Origin: JAENVU01 sp963756815
Lineage (GTDB): Bacteria > Actinomycetota > Acidimicrobiia > IMCC26256 > JAENVU01
Assembly (NCBI GenBank): GCA_963756815.1
Contig: CAVWPR010000048.1
Location: 186,001 to 250,000, forward strand
Reading direction: 5' to 3'
DNA: 64,000 nt
The notes under the pieces are model-generated. The model ran no database searches and was not told the DNA's origin. It worked only from the letters and a program-made list of their open reading frames with translations. Both the position numbers and the translations under genes were made by a program. Of the stretch, positions 17,416-25,635 are shown piece by piece; positions within the stretch are counted from its first letter, which is position 1; every line of letters begins with the position of its first letter.

Positions 17416-18486
17416 TCAGGCGAGCAGACCGCGGCCGGTGACGAGCGGCAGGTCGAGCGTCGACAGCACGCCGGGCGCGGCGGCGCAGACCGCCGGGATC
17501 GCGTTGAGGATGCGCATGCCGGTGGCGACGAGACCGGCGGTGTTGTGGTCACCGTCCTCGCCCATCATCTCGAAGTCGACGGTGTACGACGGCGAGCCGG
17601 TGACACTGATGCGGTAGCCGCCCGAGCCCTTCGGTTGCGGCCAGTCCGGTGCCAGGTCCGGGTGCATGCGGGTGACGTGCTCCACGACGATCGCGGCCCG
17701 ACCGCGGATCCAGCCCTGCACCTCGAAGCGCAGCGCCGCCATCGTCCCCTCGCGGATGGGCCCGACCGCAGTGGTGAAGTCGTGCGGTGCCGGGAACCGC
17801 TCGACCACCTCGCGGATCTCGTCGACCTCCTCGCCGAGGCCCCGCTGCGATCATGTGCAGGACACCGCCCCACGCGAAGCCGAGCGCGCCCGGGAGCAAC
17901 AGCAGCGGCGTCGCGTCGAGCGCCTGGCCGAAGCCCATCGTGTCGAACAACACCTCGGGCTGCATGTAGGTGGAGTAGTCGAGGTTCTCTGACGACGCGG
18001 ATCGTGTCGATGCGCTCGCTGAAGCCGCTGACCACGAGCGGCAGGAGGTCGTTGGCGAACCCCGGGTCGATGCCCGACGTGAAGCAGGCGGTGCCGCCCT
18101 CGCGGCAGGCGGCGTCGAGCTGGCGCACCCAGCCTCTGCGGCGCGAAGGGGGGATACACGAGCGAGACGACCGAGGTCGCCACCACGTGCTTGCCGGCGG
18201 CGCAGGATCCGGCACATGTCGTCGACCGCCTCCTGAGGCCGGAGGTCGCCGGTGGCGGTGTAGCAGACCACGTCGGCGTCGCACGCGAGGAGCGCGGCGG
18301 CGTCGTCGGTGGCGACGACGCCGGTGGGCTCGGGGAGCCCGCAGAGCTCGGCCGCGTCGCGTCCGACCTTCGCCGGGCGAGTGCACCCAGAGCCCCGCGA
18401 GCTCGAGCTCGCGGATGGAGCACGATCGACCGCAGGGTGTGCGTGCCGACGTTGCCCGTGGACCACTGGATCACCCGATGCGTCAT
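17416..18486 (-). CDS. Dihydrodipicolinate reductase-like / amine dehydrogenase family protein (six frameshifts)
   Basis: The reconstructed product is about 357 residues, the expected size. It starts MTHRVIQWSTGNVGTHTLRS, the Rossmann segment of this actinobacterial family related to 2,4-diaminopentanoate dehydrogenase and DapB. It continues RELELAGLWVHSP, VATDDAAALLACDADVVCYT, GKHVVATSVVSLVYPP, ACFTSGIDPGFANDLLPLVV, STYMQPEVLFDTMGFGQALD and GWIRGRAAIVVEHVTRMHPD. Breaks lie near 18418, 18378, 18195, 18135, 17990 and 17843. Many paralogs of this family occur in lipid-degrading actinobacteria. Substrate unknown. Confidence 0.72.
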
Positions 18487-18580
18487 GCGCCGGACCGTAC
18501 CGGCTGGCCGCGCGGCCGCGTAACGGAACGGCCGCCATGGGTGACAATGTCGGCGAACGCTTCGAGAGGAACGAGCTGCG

Positions 18581-19242
18581 ATGGTCTTCCGATTCCGCAA
18601 TCCCGAGAAGATGGCGATGGTCGATCCCGAGCGGGCCCTCGCCGGCCGCGACACCGAGATGCCGGTGCCGTCGACGCACTTCGTCCTCGGACCACGCGCT
18701 CCGCGGTCCGTACCCCGAGGGCCTCGAGACGGCGATGTTCGCGCTCGGCTGCTTCTGGGGCGCCGAGCGCGCGTTCTGGCAGCTCGACGGCGTCTACACG
18801 ACCGCCGTCGGCTACGCCGCGGGCATCACACCCGAACCCCACCTACGAAGAGGTGTGCAGCGGGCGCACCGGCCACACCGAGGCCGTGCTCGTGGTGTTC
18901 GACCCGAAGGTGATCTCGTACGACGACCTGCTCCGCGCGTTCTGGGAGGGCCACGACCCGACCCAGGGCATGCGCCAGGGCAACGACGTCGGCACGCAGT
19001 ACCGGTCCGGGATCTACACCTACTCCGACGCGCAGCGCGAGGCGGCCGAGGCGTCGCGTGCGATGTTCCAGGAGCGGCTCACCGCCGCCGGCTACGACGA
19101 GATCACCACCGAGATCCTGCCCGCGCCCGAGTTCTACTTCGCCGAGGACTACCACCAGCAGTACCTCGCGAAGAACCCCGGTGGCTACTGCGGTCTCGGC
19201 GGTACGGGTGTCAGCTGCCCGATCGGCGTCGCCGGCGTCTGA
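18581..19242 (+). CDS. msrA: Peptide-methionine (S)-S-oxide reductase MsrA (two frameshifts)
   Basis: Repairs Met-S-sulfoxide in proteins. The N-terminal MVFRFRNPEKMAMVDPERAL matches the bacterial MsrA extension. The catalytic Cys lies in ALGCFWGAERAFWQL, followed by VYTTAVGYAAGITPEP, TYEEVCSGRTGHTEAVLVVF, FWEGHDPTQGMRQGNDVGTQ and YRSGIYTYSDAQ. The C-terminal GGYCGLGGTGVSCPIG holds two resolving Cys candidates. Breaks lie near 18690 and 18838. About 220 residues when rejoined, a normal length. No msrB is seen nearby. Confidence 0.87.
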
Positions 19243-19256
19243 CCGACGCGTCGCGG

Positions 19257-19597
19257 TCAGATCGCGATCGCCTCGTGGCGCGGTCCCCGCTCGTACGCGG
19301 TGCGCATGTGTGGGCTCGACACGATGAAGTCGGCGGTTGCGCGGTTGCAGGCGATCGGGCAGTCATCGACGACCGCGATCCGGAGCAGCGCCTTCACGTC
19401 CACGTCGTGGGGCTGGGGCTCGAGCGGGTCCCAGAAGAACACGACGCAGTCGAGCCGGCCCTCGGCGATGCCTGCGCCCACCTGCTGGTCGCCGCCGAGG
19501 GGACCGGAGAGGAAGCACGTGACCGGGAGCTCGAGCGCCTCGGCGACCAGCCGTCCGGTCGTCCCCGTCGTGTGCGTGCTGCTCTCGCGACCGTCAC
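19257..19597 (-). CDS. mgsA: Methylglyoxal synthase, N-terminally short
   Basis: MgsA converts dihydroxyacetone phosphate to methylglyoxal. Present are THTTGTTGRLVAEALELP, LSGPLGGDQQVGAGIAEGRL with the catalytic Asp of GGDQQ, VVFFWDPLEPQPHDVDVKAL with the conserved His-Asp pair, and CNRATADFIVSSPHM. The N-terminal beta strand with its AHD motif (about 35 residues, including the catalytic His equivalent to His19 of the E. coli enzyme) is absent. The upstream gene ends exactly where it should lie. A GTG at 19597 overlaps that gene's stop by 4 bases but is one base out of frame. Either the N-terminus was lost in assembly or this is a reduced homolog. Confidence 0.7.
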
Positions 19598-20058
19598 GCG
19601 CCGGTCGCGCGCAGCCGCGGCTCGAGCGCGGTGATGTAGTCGACGAGACGCGACGCGATCTCGAACGCGAGTCCCGGCTCTGACAGGTCCGGATCGGACC
19701 AGACCTCGGAGATGCGCCGCCAGTGCTCGGCCCGACCGAGGAACGGCCCGACCTGGGCCTCCTCGCCGATCTCGCGCCGCCATCCCCGCTGGGTCGCGGT
19801 CAGCCGGTCGATCACCGCGTCGTTGTCGGGCTCCTTCGGGTGCTCGGAGTGGAACCCGACCTCCAGGGCGAGCACGCGTGCCTCGGGCCAGTCGCGCGCG
19901 CCGACGACCTGCGCCTCGTAGTGCTCGCGCGTGGGCTTGACCGTGCGGAACCACACCTTGATCCCGTACCGGTGGGCGCGGATCTGCGGCTCGCCGAGCT
20001 CCGGGGGGAGCAGGCCGCGCACCGCGTCGGCGACGTCGTCGAACAGCGAGGCTTCCAT
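19594..20058 (-). CDS. Conserved hypothetical protein
   Basis: 154 residues in one intact frame, soluble, with no signal peptide. I do not recognise the family. It contains a Trp/Arg-rich middle (KVWFRTVKPTREHYEAQVVG, GFHSEHPKEPDNDAVIDRL) and a C-terminal helix (SRLVDYITALEPRLRATG). The ATG is joined to the DMT transporter stop (TGATG) and its own stop overlaps the mgsA region. It therefore sits in a tightly packed transporter-unknown-mgsA cluster, though nothing links their functions. Confidence 0.7.
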   Translation of the reverse strand: MEASLFDDVADAVRGLLPPELGEPQIRAHRYGIKVWFRTVKPTREHYEAQVVGARDWPEARVLALEVGFHSEHPKEPDNDAVIDRLTATQRGWRREIGEEAQVGPFLGRAEHWRRISEVWSDPDLSEPGLAFEIASRLVDYITALEPRLRATGA

Positions 20059-20898
20059 CAGATCGAGATCAGCACGAGGCTGGCGACGGCGAGCACGAGG
20101 CCGGCGAGACGGAATCGACCGATCCGCTCGTGGCCGAACGGCGCGCGCGAGGACCACGGTGACGGCGGGGTAGAGGTTGGCCACCGGCGCGACCACGGTG
20201 AGGAGTCCGGTGCGCACCGCGACGAGGAGGAGCGCGTTCGCGCCGGCGTCGGTGATGCCCGAGAGCGAGACGAGGGGGAGCGCACGCCGGTCGGGGACGA
20301 GGGGCCGCCCCGTCAGCGCCAGCACGGCGGTGAGCACGACGACCGGTGCGACGCGTGCCGCGACCACGGTCCAGAGGCCCGCCCCGCTCGACGTCTCCGA
20401 GATCAGGATGAGGTAGGCGCCGAAGCCCACCGCGGCGCCGAGGCCGCAGAGCAGCTCCTCCCCACGGCTCATGGCCGCGACCTCCGACGGCGCGTCCGCC
20501 GATCCCGCGACCACACCGATCGCCACCAGGGCGAGCACGATGCCGGCGATCGCCCAGCCGCCCGGCTGCTCGCCGCCGGCGAGTCCCCAGGCCACCTGGA
20601 GCACTGCGGCACCGACCGCGCTCAGGGGCGCGACCACGCTCGCCCGGCCACGTGCGAGGCCGCGGTAGAGCAGCGCGAGCCCGCTGACACCGACGAGTCC
20701 GGCGACCGCACCGAGCCCGAGGTCGGATGCGTGCGGGCTCCCACCGCCGAACGGCGCGATGACCAGGAGCAGGACCAGGCCGACCGTCTCGGTGCCGAGG
20801 ACGACCGCGGTCTCGGCCGCCCGCCGCGTGGCGAGACCGCCGGCGAAGTCACCCGTGCCCCACGACAACGCCGCGAGCAACCCGAGCAGGACGGCCAT
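20058..20898 (-). CDS. DMT superfamily (EamA-type) transporter, one frameshift
   Basis: About 279 residues with ten predicted helices in two EamA repeats. The first starts AVLLGLLAALSWGTGDFAGG, and its end has LALLYRGLARGRASVVAPLS, the repeat signature. The second repeat begins LLCGLGAAVGFGAYLILISE and has VAVRTGLLTVVAPVANLYPA, typical of the last helices. The frame shifts near 20145 and the last helix reads LAGLVLAVASLVLISI. Substrate unknown; the family exports amino acids and other metabolites. Start ATG at 20898. Confidence 0.78.
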
Positions 20899-21034
20899 CG
20901 ACGGACCGTACCGTCCCGGCGTCCTCGACCCCTCGGGCCGCGCCGAGCCGGAGCGGCGCGGTGGCGAGCCGCGGCGCAACGAGCCACCCTCCGGTGGACG
21001 CGCAGAGGTGCGATCGGAGCCGCCGACGCGAGGT

Positions 21035-22219
21035 TCAGCCGTTGCTGAAGATCATGATCGAGCCCGTGTAGTTCGCGACCCACACGTCGTTGGTCTGGCG
21101 GTCGTAGGTGATGCCGATCGGGTGGTAGCCCGTTCGCACCGTCTGCACGTCCGCCATCGTGGTGGCGTCGAGCTTGCTCATCGTTCCGGACTCGTAGTTG
21201 ACGACGAAGAGGTACTTGCCGTCGGCCGAGATGGTCATGCTGCGCGGATTGCTCCCGGTGGCGACCTTCGCCTGCACCGCGCCGGCGATCGGGTCGATCT
21301 TCGCCACGCGGCCCTCACCGTTCAACGTCGCGTACAGCGTGCGTCCGTCGGGCGACAGCACCAGGTGGCGCGGGCCGGACCCGACGCCGGTGATCCACGA
21401 CGTCGTGAGGTTGGTGAGGTCGAGCCGAGCGATGGTGGTGGACCCCATCACGGCGATGTACGCGGTGCGCGAGTCGGGCGTGACGACGATGCCGCGCGGG
21501 TAGGGCCCGAGTGGGATGCGCTTGACCTCGGTCTGGGTGGCGACGTCGATGATGCTCGCGTCGAACGTGCACCAGTTCGTGACGATCACGTAGCGGCCGT
21601 CGGGGGTGGTCGCGACGTACTTCGGCACGGAACCGACCAGGATGACGTTGTCGATCTTCATCGTCGCGACGTCGACGCGGTACACGTAGCTGCGGTCGTA
21701 GCCGTCGGACGGGTGGCACTCGTCGGACCCCTCCGGACCGAACCCGCTGCCGTACATCGAGTAGTTGGAGACGTACGCCTTGGTGCCGTCGGGACTGAAC
21801 GCGACCTCCACCGGCGCGCCGCGCGAGATGCCGGGATGGCCCGCGATCCCGAAGGCGGCGAGATCGACGGTGTCCGGGATCGTGCTGAGGAGGTCGCCGG
21901 CCCGGTCGTAGACGGTGATCGAGTGCTTGTACATCATGTTCTGCGCGAACACCTGGCCCCGGCCGGATGCGACGACGCTCTTGGGCGAGATGTCGCCGGT
22001 CACGGTGCGGACGAGACGGAGCTCGCCGTCGGAGTTCGGCGTCGGCAACGTCGTGGTGGTCGTGCTGCCGCTCGTGCTCGCGGTCGTGTCCCCGGCGCGC
22101 TCGGCGGTCGCGGTGCGGACGGCGCCCCGACCGCCGCCGTCGTCGTCCTCGGCCGACACCGCGACGCTGACGCCGACCACGGTCGCGGCGAGCAGGATCG
22201 CCAGGAGGATGCGCCGCAT
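21035..22219 (-). CDS. Secreted/anchored YVTN-type beta-propeller protein
   Basis: 394 residues. An N-terminal hydrophobic segment (RRILLAILLAATVVGVSVAV) acts as signal peptide or anchor. It is followed by a Thr/Ser-rich spacer and then seven or so propeller blades of the YVTN/40-residue type: FSPDGTKAYVSN, TTPDGRYVIVTN, VTPDSRTAYIA, LSPDGRTLYATL, ISADGKYLFVVN and DVWVANYTGSIM. Members are extracytoplasmic and generally of unknown ligand. One blade carries a Cys pair (DECHPS and NWCTFD) that could form a disulfide. No neighbour suggests a partner. Confidence 0.82.
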   Translation of the reverse strand: MRRILLAILLAATVVGVSVAVSAEDDDGGGRGAVRTATAERAGDTTASTSGSTTTTTLPTPNSDGELRLVRTVTGDISPKSVVASGRGQVFAQNMMYKHSITVYDRAGDLLSTIPDTVDLAAFGIAGHPGISRGAPVEVAFSPDGTKAYVSNYSMYGSGFGPEGSDECHPSDGYDRSYVYRVDVATMKIDNVILVGSVPKYVATTPDGRYVIVTNWCTFDASIIDVATQTEVKRIPLGPYPRGIVVTPDSRTAYIAVMGSTTIARLDLTNLTTSWITGVGSGPRHLVLSPDGRTLYATLNGEGRVAKIDPIAGAVQAKVATGSNPRSMTISADGKYLFVVNYESGTMSKLDATTMADVQTVRTGYHPIGITYDRQTNDVWVANYTGSIMIFSNG

Positions 22220-22405
22220 CAGCGGACCTGGTCGCGGTCGCGAGCGAGGCGGGCGAGGAGCGCGGCCTCGGCGCGTTGGGGGCTGCCGGTGACGATGGGT
22301 TCCAGGATACCGACCGGATCACGCCGACCGGAGTCGTCGGGCCGGTGGTCGCGGGCCGGCACGGGACTGGCGCGCGTCGATCACGACGCGGGAGCCTCGA
22401 CGGCC

Positions 22406-23233
22406 ATGAGCCTCGTCCTGGTCGACCAGCCCCAGCCGCACACGGCCGTCGTGACGCTGCACCGCCCCGAGCGGCTCAACGCGATGTCGATCGAGCTGGT
22501 GATCGAGCTCGACGCGCGGCTCCAGGAGGTCGCCGCCGACAACGACATCTGGGTCGTGGTGCTCACCGGCGCCGGGCGCGCGTTCTGCTCCGGTCTCGAC
22601 CTCAAGGACTACGGCGTCATCCCGAACATCGACGGGCTGACGGTCGGGCGGATCGCGCAGCGTTCGATGCGCTACTACTCGCGCCTCATCCTCACGCTGC
22701 GCCGCATGCCCCAGCCGGTCATCGCCGCGGTGAACGGGCCCGCGTACGGCGGCGGCATGTGTCTCTCGCTCGGTGCCGAGATGCGCGTCGCGGCGGAGTC
22801 GGCGACCTTCAACGCCACCGGCATCGTCAACGGACTCACCAGCACGGAGCTCGCGGCGAGCTGGCTGTTGCCGCGGCTCGTGGGCGCGGCCCACTCGAAC
22901 GACATGCTGCTGACCGGCCGGCGGATCGACGCGGCCGAGGCCCACCGCATGGGTCTGGTCTCGCGCGTGATGCCCGACGACGAGCTGATGGACGAGACGC
23001 TGGCGATCGCGGCCCGGATGTGCGAGTTCAGCCCGTACGGCCTGGCGATGACCAAGGACATCCTCTGGGTCAACCTCGAGAACCCGAGCCTCGAGGCCGC
23101 GATCGAGATCGAGGACCGGAACCAGCTCATGCTCGGCTTCACCGAGAACCTGCAGGAGGCGATCCGGGCCTTCGACCAGGGCCGGGACCCCGTGTACACC
23201 GACGAGCCGCGCAAGGACCTCTTCGGCACCTGA
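22406..23233 (+). CDS. Enoyl-CoA hydratase/isomerase (crotonase family)
   Basis: 275 residues in the crotonase fold. Present are TLHRPERLNAMSIELVIELD, VVVLTGAGRAFCSGLDLKDY with the CoA-binding and oxyanion-hole loop, PVIAAVNGPAYGGGMCLSLG with the second oxyanion Gly, and ADSA-like VAAESATFNATGIVNGLTST. The usual first hydratase Glu position carries NGLTSTEL. The exact reaction (hydratase, isomerase or other) therefore cannot be fixed. The C-terminus DPVYTDEPRKDLFG is typical of an actinobacterial clade. Start ATG at 22406 with GGGAGC upstream. Confidence 0.88.
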   Translation: MSLVLVDQPQPHTAVVTLHRPERLNAMSIELVIELDARLQEVAADNDIWVVVLTGAGRAFCSGLDLKDYGVIPNIDGLTVGRIAQRSMRYYSRLILTLRRMPQPVIAAVNGPAYGGGMCLSLGAEMRVAAESATFNATGIVNGLTSTELAASWLLPRLVGAAHSNDMLLTGRRIDAAEAHRMGLVSRVMPDDELMDETLAIAARMCEFSPYGLAMTKDILWVNLENPSLEAAIEIEDRNQLMLGFTENLQEAIRAFDQGRDPVYTDEPRKDLFGT

Positions 23234-23260
23234 GCGGGCGCGCTCGGGACCGGCGCCCGC
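23234..23260. terminator. GC-rich stem-loop between convergent genes
   Basis: GCGGGCGC (23234-23241) pairs perfectly with GCGCCCGC (23253-23260) around an 11-base loop. It fills the 29-base gap between the crotonase stop and the methyltransferase stop, so it can serve both strands. No U-tract follows, as is common in high-GC actinobacteria. Confidence 0.55.
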
Positions 23261-23262
23261 GC

Positions 23263-24159
23263 TCAGCCGGCGTCGGGGGACGGTGCGACGGCGGGTGGAC
23301 GCCTGCGACTCGGGTCCGGCTTGGTCCCGACGATGCACCGCGCCAGTCCCGGGACCCGCACCTCGCCGTCCCGTTCGAACGCGCGCACCTTCGCGATGGC
23401 GTGGGCCCGGATCCGCTCGCGCGCCGGATCGTCGACCTGCCGGAGCGCAGCGACCGCGAGCGAGACGTGCTCGCTGATCATCTCCCAGTACTCCTCGGGA
23501 GACCGCGTGACGAGCTCGACGGGGACGTCCCACTCGGCGACGTCCTCGAGCCCCGCGCCGCCGTACAGCGCGCCGATCCGTCCCGGTGCTGCGCACCGGT
23601 ACATGTTCGGTCCCTCGGGGTCGGGTGGAGGCACCACCACCTCGGTCGCGATCGCCTCCATGACGATCGTCGTCCACGGATTCGCGTCGGGCTTCACCCA
23701 GACCGACGCGCAGAGACGACCACCCGGCGTGAGGACGCGCGCGAACTCCGCCGTGGCACCGGCGACGTCGGGAAAGAACATGTACCCGAACCGCACGGTG
23801 ACGCCGTCGAACGTGGCGTCGTCGAACGGAAGATCCTCGGCGCTGCAGACGCGGGTCTCGACGTTCGTGAGTCCCTGCGCCGCCGCGCGTCGCTCGGCGA
23901 CCGCGAGCATCTCCGGGACGAGATCGGTGAGCACGACGCGTCCGTCCTGCGATCGTCGGGCGATGGTCAGACCCGGTTCGCCCGTGCCGGACGCGATGTC
24001 CAGGTACTGACGACCGGACGCGACGTCGAGCTGCTCGATCATCGCCGTGCCGACCGGCCCGAGCTGGTCCATGATGACCGAGTCCCACTTCTCCCAGCCG
24101 GTGGAGAGGTGTGCCCACGTCGCTCGCTGGGCATCTCGGATCTCGTCGGCAGTCGGCAT
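23263..24159 (-). CDS. Class I SAM-dependent methyltransferase (UbiE-like)
   Basis: 298 residues. SAM-binding motif I is YLDIASGTGEPGLTIARR near residue 49. The acidic motif II region is VVLTDLVPEML, and motif III is FDDATFDGVTVRFGYMFFPD followed by FARVLTPGGRLCASVW. The C-terminal extension (YWEMISEHVSLAVAAL) resembles methyltransferases acting on small hydrophobic substrates. AGGGAGGG precedes the ATG. Acceptor unknown. It is divergent from the DoxD-Rieske gene. Confidence 0.85.
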   Translation of the reverse strand: MPTADEIRDAQRATWAHLSTGWEKWDSVIMDQLGPVGTAMIEQLDVASGRQYLDIASGTGEPGLTIARRSQDGRVVLTDLVPEMLAVAERRAAAQGLTNVETRVCSAEDLPFDDATFDGVTVRFGYMFFPDVAGATAEFARVLTPGGRLCASVWVKPDANPWTTIVMEAIATEVVVPPPDPEGPNMYRCAAPGRIGALYGGAGLEDVAEWDVPVELVTRSPEEYWEMISEHVSLAVAALRQVDDPARERIRAHAIAKVRAFERDGEVRVPGLARCIVGTKPDPSRRRPPAVAPSPDAG

Positions 24160-24349
24160 GGGCCCTCCCTCGCCAGACGTTCGCACACACCCGCCCCCTC
24201 GTCGCAGCCCGCGCCGTGCCCCCGGGCACCGGTGAGGCGGCCGACCGTGCTCCGGGGCGCTGAGAGCCGGCTGAATCCCGTGACGGCTTGGTGCAACCTT
24301 TGCCCGTGCCTTGGTTCGATCTGTTCCTGGCATCTCTAGGTTCGCGCCG

Positions 24350-25558
24350 ATGCTCCGCCGCGAGGTCCTCCCGCCGACGAGCCTCGACCGTCTCGCCGCT
24401 CGTGTCGGTTGGGTGCTCCTCCCGCTGCGGCTCTTCCTCGGGGTCACGTTCGTCTTCGCCGGCCTGCAGAAGCTCGCCGACCCGAACTACCTCGACGCCC
24501 GCGCCCCGAGTGGCGTGCACCAGCAACTCCTGGCGACGTCGCGCACGAGTCCCATCGGCGGTGTGCTCACGTCGCTCGCCGGTCACTCGACGCCGGTCGG
24601 CCTGCTCATCGCGATCGCCGAGCTGGCAGTCGGCATCGGTGCGTTGCTCGGACTCTGGACCAGGGCCGCGGCGCTGGGTGGTGTCCTCCTCTCGATCGCG
24701 TTCCTGCTGTCGGTCAGCTGGCACACGCACCCGTACTATCTCGGCTCCGACATCGTCTTCCTCTTCGCGTGGTCGCCGTTGGTGATCGCGGGCGCGGCCG
24801 GGGTCCTGAGCCTCGACGCGAGGTTCGCGGAGCGGGCGCGCCGGGCGCGGCGCATCGCTCCGATCGGCCGGGTCGACATCGACTTCGCCACCGTGCGGGG
24901 GATGTGCGGCTCGTACTCGAAGGGGCGATGCGACCGACGGAAGGGGGCGACGTGTGATCCCGTGCCCTGCCCCGTGCTCGCCGAGACGCCCCGTCTCCGT
25001 CCGGAGATCGCCGACGAGCTCGATCGGCGCCAGTTCCTCGACACCGCCCGGGCCGCGGCGGGCATCGCCGCCGGCGCCACGGTCGTCGCCGGAGGCGTCG
25101 CCGGTCTCGGACGCCTGCTCCACGAGCCGTCCGGTCGCGACACCTCGGTGGTCCGGCTGAAGGCCGGTGGCGTCGGACCGTCGGACGGCTCGACCACGAC
25201 CGGCCCGGCCGCCCCTCCGAGCTCGACGACGGTGCCGGCGCGGCCTCCGGGTACGGCGATCGGCGCCGCCGCGTCGGTTCCGGTCGGTGAGGCCGCGAGC
25301 TTCAGCGATCCGTTCTCCGGTGAGCCGGGCGTGGTCGTGCAGCCGACCGCGGGCGTGTTCCACGGGTTCTCCGCCGTGTGCACCCACGCGGGCTGCACCG
25401 TCGGGTACTCAGCGGGTCGCGGCCGCTTCGTGTGCCCATGTCACGGTGCCGAATTCGACGCCACCACCGGAGCCGCGCTCGCCGGTCCGACCAACCAGCC
25501 GCTGCCGGCCATCTCCCTCCAGGTCGGGGGCGACGGCCAGATCTACGTGACCGACTGA
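24350..25558 (+). CDS. DoxD/DoxX membrane domain fused to a Rieske [2Fe-2S] domain
   Basis: 402 residues in one intact frame. Residues about 20-160 are a DoxD/TQO-small-subunit-like four-helix membrane domain (LRLFLGVTFVFAGLQKLADP, LLIAIAELAVGIGALLGLW, HTHPYYLGSDIVFLFAWSPL). A Cys-rich segment follows (CGSYSKGRC..ATCDPVPC, about 185-208). Next come an Arg-Arg hydrophobic helix (LDRRQFLDTARAAAGIAAGA), a Ser/Thr/Pro linker, and a C-terminal Rieske domain with CTHAGCTV and CPCHGAEFD giving the Cys-x-His and Cys-x-x-His cluster ligands. The topology suggests a quinone-linked membrane redox protein with the Rieske domain outside. No cytochrome partner is adjacent. Confidence 0.82.
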   Translation: MLRREVLPPTSLDRLAARVGWVLLPLRLFLGVTFVFAGLQKLADPNYLDARAPSGVHQQLLATSRTSPIGGVLTSLAGHSTPVGLLIAIAELAVGIGALLGLWTRAAALGGVLLSIAFLLSVSWHTHPYYLGSDIVFLFAWSPLVIAGAAGVLSLDARFAERARRARRIAPIGRVDIDFATVRGMCGSYSKGRCDRRKGATCDPVPCPVLAETPRLRPEIADELDRRQFLDTARAAAGIAAGATVVAGGVAGLGRLLHEPSGRDTSVVRLKAGGVGPSDGSTTTGPAAPPSSTTVPARPPGTAIGAAASVPVGEAASFSDPFSGEPGVVVQPTAGVFHGFSAVCTHAGCTVGYSAGRGRFVCPCHGAEFDATTGAALAGPTNQPLPAISLQVGGDGQIYVTD

Positions 25559-25602
25559 TCGAGCGGGTCGGGCCGGGTCGTGCGGGTCCGGACGACGGAA
25601 AT

Positions 25603-25616
25603 TAGAATCGGTTCTA
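25603..25616. promoter_or_regulatory. KstR-like operator TAGAATCGGTTCTA
   Basis: A 14-base inverted repeat (TAGAA-TCGG-TTCTA), 20 bases before the Rieske oxygenase GTG. It fits the mycobacterial KstR consensus TnnAACnnGTTnnA at all fixed positions but one (T for C at position 6). Its AT-rich surroundings fit a promoter. KstR represses cholesterol catabolism genes, including kshA. The match is by eye. Confidence 0.55.
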
Positions 25617-25635
25617 CTTTTCCAGGAGGACCGTC

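Noticed and set aside
22319..25387. Minus-strand open frame of over 1,000 codons
   Set aside because: It lies antisense to the crotonase and DoxD-Rieske genes and is Arg/Gly/Asp-rich without any domain. It is a high-GC shadow frame.
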